Of a stretch of DNA of 9,695 bases, positions 7,184 to 9,695 are shown piece after piece. The stretch lies in NCBI GenBank assembly GCA_027063065.1, contig JAMOSO010000033.1, positions 1 through 9,695 of the forward strand. The letters are read 5' to 3'. The first letter of the stretch is position 1; each line of letters starts with the position of its first letter. Both the position numbers and the translations under genes were made by a program. The notes beneath the pieces were generated by a model. It saw nothing but the letters and a program-made list of their open reading frames with translations. It was not told the origin of the DNA and searched no databases. This DNA is from Planctomycetota bacterium (lineage in GTDB: Bacteria; Planctomycetota; JAMOSO01).

Positions 7184-7648
7184 TTATAAAAAATTAGTTT
7201 GTGATTCTGCTTTGATTAATGATTCTAACTTTAAAATAGCTTTTTCTAAATGTAAATCACCAAAGTTAAATTCAAAAAAATCTGGATTATTTTCTACAAT
7301 TAAAATTAAGCGTTTAAATAAAGGCTCATTATCCTCTGCCAATAATAACAAATCCGATGGCAAGGCAAAATCTGGATAAGCATCATCGGGGTGTTTAACT
7401 TCTTGTCCAGAAAAATACAACCATAAATACCAAAAATAATCAGCTGGAAATCCTAAAGATGTGGCCATCTTTTTTAAAACATCTTTGTTGGGTTCGCAAT
7501 TTTGTTTTATCTTAAAATTTAAATAATTACGTTTTGAAATTCGTGCTATTTTAGCCACTGCATCAGCATTGGGAAATGGCTTACCAATGCCAATCCTACT
7601 ATCAATCATACGCTGTAAAAATTGTTTAAATTCTTTTATATTATTCAT
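7184..7648 (-). CDS. Putative helix-turn-helix (XRE/Cro-like) protein, function unknown
   Basis: I do not recognise this 154-residue protein by name. Residues about 27-73 have the layout of an XRE/Cro helix-turn-helix: NADAVAKIARIS (27-38), then KRNYLNFKIKQN (39-50) in the place of the recognition helix, then EPNKDVLKKMATSLGF (52-67), which matches the closing helix in which such proteins read 'P...L.K.A..LG'. The following PADYFWYLWLYFSG is aromatic and hydrophobic. The C-terminal half (about 90-150) is acidic and leucine-rich and may form a dimerisation or effector part. There is no signal peptide or convincing membrane span. The start is well supported by a strong GGAGGA ribosome binding site 5 nt upstream. 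It sits alone between the suf promoter and a divergent aminotransferase gene, so it could regulate either neighbour, but nothing in the sequence proves it. Confidence 0.6.
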   Translation of the reverse strand: MNNIKEFKQFLQRMIDSRIGIGKPFPNADAVAKIARISKRNYLNFKIKQNCEPNKDVLKKMATSLGFPADYFWYLWLYFSGQEVKHPDDAYPDFALPSDLLLLAEDNEPLFKRLILIVENNPDFFEFNFGDLHLEKAILKLESLIKAESQTNFL

Positions 7649-7653
7649 AGGTC

Positions 7654-7659
7654 TCCTCC
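7654..7659 (-). promoter_or_regulatory. Strong ribosome binding site of the HTH gene
   Basis: GGAGGA on the minus strand lies 5 nt before the ATG at 7646-7648. It is the closest match to the anti-Shine-Dalgarno consensus in the window and fixes the start of the gene. Most other genes here rely on weaker AGGT or GGAA sites or on coupled translation. Confidence 0.7.
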
Positions 7660-7678
7660 ATCTAAAATTTATTTTAAT

Positions 7679-7694
7679 TTGTTTTTTAAAACAA
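7679..7694. repeat. Short perfect palindrome in the divergent intergenic region, possible operator
   Basis: TTGTTTT and AAAACAA face each other around a 2-nt centre. The site lies 31 nt upstream of the HTH gene start and about 40 nt upstream of the aminotransferase -35 box, the kind of place a small HTH repressor would bind. The arms are low-complexity A/T sequence in a very AT-rich spacer, so chance is a serious alternative. Confidence 0.3.
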
Positions 7695-7736
7695 TCGAGC
7701 TTTTTAATAAAAAACCGAAATTAATTAAAATACAGG

Positions 7737-7764
7737 CGGACAATCTTTGCTTATTTTGTATAAT
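7737..7764 (+). promoter_or_regulatory. Predicted promoter of the aminotransferase-antiporter pair
   Basis: A perfect TATAAT -10 box (7759-7764) is preceded, 16 nt upstream, by CGGACA (7737-7742), which matches the -35 consensus at four of six positions. The -10 box ends 31 nt before the ATG at 7796. The spacer is otherwise AT-rich. The ribosome binding site is weak (GGAAA just before the ATG). Confidence 0.5.
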
Positions 7765-7795
7765 CACAATTTTAGTTTAATCAAAAGTTGGAAAA

Positions 7796-9103
7796 ATGCG
7801 CAGAAGTATAGTACACGAAGGATCTGGACAATTAACATACGAAATCAGAGAAATTGTTGCCGTAGCCCGTCACCTGCGTGATTTGGGACGTGAAATTATA
7901 TGGGAAAACATCGGCGATCCCATGGCGAAGGGCGAAACTATCGAACCGTGGATAAAGCAAAGCATTATACAATTAACCAACCAAGATATTACTTGGGGAT
8001 ATGTGGATACCCAAGGTGTTTTGGAAAGTCGTCAATTTTTAGCTGATAAAGTAAACGAACGTGGTGGATGTCAAATAACGTCTGCGGATATTGTTTTTTT
8101 TAATGGACTAGGTGATGCTGTCAGTAAAATATTTGGATTTTTAAAACGTGAAGCACGCATCATAGGGCCTAGTCCTGCTTACTCCAGTCATTCATCGGCA
8201 GAAGCAGCACATTCTGGTTACAATCATTTAACATACGAATTAGACCCAAACAATGGATGGATGCCAGATTTAACCGACATCGAAAACAAAGTACGCTACA
8301 ATGATTCCATCGCTGGTATTTTACTAATCAATCCAGACAACCCAACTGGAGCAGTATACCCTAGAGAAGTTCTTGAGGCTATTGTCGACATTGCAAGACG
8401 CTATGAAATTATTGTAATCTGTGATGAAATATATAGCCATATCGTTTATGGTGGTGCAGAAACTGTACACCTAAGCGAAGTAATTGGTGATGTGCCAGGC
8501 ATTGCCTTACGTGGCATTTCAAAAGAATACCCATGGCCTGGTAGTCGTTGTGGCTGGATTGAAGTATTTAACCAAGACAAAAATCCAGATTTTGCCTCTT
8601 ATATAAATAGTTTAATTAATGCTAAAATGCTAGAGGTTTGCTCTACCTCATTGCCACAATATTCCATACCTAAAATTATAGGTGATCCTAGATACACAGA
8701 ACATCTAAACAATAGAAAAAAAATATTTGAATCCCGCGCTAAAGAAGCTGTAGCAATTTTAAATGCAGTAGAAGGTTTAAGCGTTGTAGAACCAAAAGGT
8801 GCATTTTATATGGCTGTGTTATTTGATGATGATATTTTAAATAAAAATCAATATTTAAAAATTGATAATCCTGAAATTAAAAATTATATAGAAAATTTAG
8901 TAAAAGATGTCGAAGTAGATAAACGCTTTGTTTATTACCTATTAGGTTCGCAAGGAATATGCGTTGTACCTTTAACGGGATTTTGTTGTAACCGCAAAGG
9001 TTTTCGGGTTACGTTATTAGAAGTAGACAATACAAAGCGTATTGCAACATGGCATAAAATAGCCAAAGCAACCAAAGAATACATAAATAGTTATAAACAT
9101 TAA
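7796..9103 (+). CDS. Class I/II PLP-dependent aminotransferase
   Basis: Fold-type I aminotransferase of 435 residues, cytoplasmic. PLP-binding features are clear: an N-terminal WENIGDP segment (36-42), NPDNPTG (179-185) with the cofactor-ring asparagine, D210 and Y213 in CDEIYS, the Schiff-base lysine K243 in GISKEYPWPGSRCGW with phosphate-binding R251, and R404 in GFRVTLLE, the arginine that normally binds the substrate carboxylate. The sequence fits the broad AspB/AlaA-like group rather than a named enzyme; I would not assign the amino-acid substrate. Distinctive points are the SKEYPWPGSR context and an insertion of about 30 residues (343-375) before the C-terminal block. It starts a plus-strand pair with an antiporter gene 11 nt downstream. 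An A8 run lies at 8716-8723. Confidence 0.92.
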   Translation: MRRSIVHEGSGQLTYEIREIVAVARHLRDLGREIIWENIGDPMAKGETIEPWIKQSIIQLTNQDITWGYVDTQGVLESRQFLADKVNERGGCQITSADIVFFNGLGDAVSKIFGFLKREARIIGPSPAYSSHSSAEAAHSGYNHLTYELDPNNGWMPDLTDIENKVRYNDSIAGILLINPDNPTGAVYPREVLEAIVDIARRYEIIVICDEIYSHIVYGGAETVHLSEVIGDVPGIALRGISKEYPWPGSRCGWIEVFNQDKNPDFASYINSLINAKMLEVCSTSLPQYSIPKIIGDPRYTEHLNNRKKIFESRAKEAVAILNAVEGLSVVEPKGAFYMAVLFDDDILNKNQYLKIDNPEIKNYIENLVKDVEVDKRFVYYLLGSQGICVVPLTGFCCNRKGFRVTLLEVDNTKRIATWHKIAKATKEYINSYKH

Positions 9104-9114
9104 AGGAAATCAAT

Positions 9115-9695
9115 ATGCTTTTACCAAGTCTTGCCATTATTATTGGTTTAATTGCTTTAATGTGGAGTGCCGATCGTTTTGTAGAAGGTGCTTCAGCTAC
9201 TGCCAAGCACTTGGGAATGTCCCCTTTTTTAATTGGTATGCTAATTATGGGTTTTGGCACCTCTGCCCCAGAAATGATTGTATCTGCTATGGCAGCTTTA
9301 AGCGGCAACCCTGAGCTAGCTCTTGGCAATGCCTATGGCTCTGATATAGCCAATATAGCTTTAGTCTTAGGCGTAACGGCTATTATTAACCCCATAGCCG
9401 TTGATAAAAATATTTTACGCAAAGATTTACCTATTTTAACTATAGTAACATTTATTGCAGGATATCAACTTTACGATGGGTATATTTCACAATTAGATGC
9501 TTTAATTTTGATGGGGATTTTTATTTTATTTATTGTATGGACTATAGTTAAAGCAAAAAATAAAGGTAAAGATAGTATCGATGAAGATGTTATACATCAG
9601 CTAGACGAAATACACTTAAGCTTAATAGCTGGTTTAATTTGGGTTATCATAGGATTAATTTTATTAGTTTTCAGTTCAAAAATCTTAGTATGGGG
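9115..9695 (+). CDS. Calcium/sodium antiporter, CaCA family, YrbG-like (3' end beyond window)
   Basis: The first 193 codons of an inner-membrane cation exchanger. The protein begins directly with a hydrophobic helix (LPSLAIIIGLIALMW) followed by SADRFVEGAS. It carries the first alpha repeat of the Ca2+/cation antiporter superfamily: GMLIMGFGTSAPEMIVS (about 42-58) with the conserved acidic residue in SAPE, and GNAYGSDIANIALVLG (about 68-83). Further hydrophobic segments lie at about 102-115 and 123-141, then a short charged loop (KAKNKGKDSIDEDV) before another helix (about 160-180). E. coli YrbG has the same order of elements and is about 325 residues long, so the second alpha repeat should lie beyond the window. 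An AAGGAAAT ribosome binding site precedes the ATG. The close spacing to the aminotransferase suggests co-transcription without implying a shared function. Confidence 0.92.
   Translation, partial: MLLPSLAIIIGLIALMWSADRFVEGASATAKHLGMSPFLIGMLIMGFGTSAPEMIVSAMAALSGNPELALGNAYGSDIANIALVLGVTAIINPIAVDKNILRKDLPILTIVTFIAGYQLYDGYISQLDALILMGIFILFIVWTIVKAKNKGKDSIDEDVIHQLDEIHLSLIAGLIWVIIGLILLVFSSKILVW

Noticed and set aside
6892-7379. Plus-strand open frames at 6892-7116 and 7179-7379
   Set aside because: They lie opposite the Rrf2 and HTH genes, and the first reads through the suf promoter. There is no independent support for either.
9009-9329. Minus-strand open frame of 106 codons
   Set aside because: It overlaps the end of the aminotransferase and the start of the antiporter on the opposite strand. 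Both of those are recognised families, so this is a shadow.
1-9695. CRISPR arrays, tRNA or rRNA genes, riboswitches, prophage or toxin-antitoxin modules
   Set aside because: I found no regularly spaced repeats, no tRNA-like cloverleaf or rRNA sequence and no phage genes. The HTH gene has no adjacent toxin-like partner.

Overview
The window is an AT-rich stretch of bacterial chromosome, densely coding and with short intergenic gaps. It has no rRNA, tRNA, phage or CRISPR signal. Gene content (Rrf2-type regulator with SufBCDS, an Nfu-type carrier, a YrbG-like cation exchanger) fits a low-GC Gram-negative bacterium, perhaps a proteobacterium. I cannot assign a class from sequence alone. The Nfu and IspH proteins are both divergent from the E. 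coli forms, which argues against a close enteric relative.

Left edge (1-450): a decayed insertion sequence of the IS3 type on the minus strand. It has a shrunken, frameshifted orfA (about 163-374) and the first part of orfB (1-154), which itself appears internally deleted. The remnant reaches to within a few bases of the ispH stop codon, so no terminator is visible after the operon.

Centre (451-7062, minus strand): one compact iron-sulfur operon transcribed right to left in the order Rrf2 regulator, sufB, sufC, sufD, sufS, nfu, ispH. Junctions are 1-nt gaps, TAATG or ATGA overlaps, or a 7-nt gap, which suggests translational coupling throughout. A good sigma-70-like promoter lies at 7102-7129 ahead of the regulator. 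SufBCD forms the Fe-S scaffold and ATPase, SufS supplies sulfur, Nfu is a likely carrier to targets, and IspH is a [4Fe-4S] enzyme of the MEP isoprenoid pathway, so the operon ends in a client of its own machinery. No sufE, sufU, sufA or sufT is present in the window.

Right (7184-9695): a small minus-strand gene for a probable helix-turn-helix protein (7184-7648) is separated from the suf promoter by a long perfect inverted repeat (7139-7178) that is probably its terminator. A 147-bp divergent intergenic region then leads to a plus-strand pair: a fold-type I PLP aminotransferase (7796-9103) and, 11 nt later, the start of a CaCA-family calcium/sodium antiporter that runs off the window edge.

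I see no clearly new biological system. The most interesting points are the SUF-Nfu-IspH coupling with an unusual short IspH, the non-standard cysteine spacing of the regulator, the unidentified HTH gene beside the suf promoter, and the internally deleted IS.
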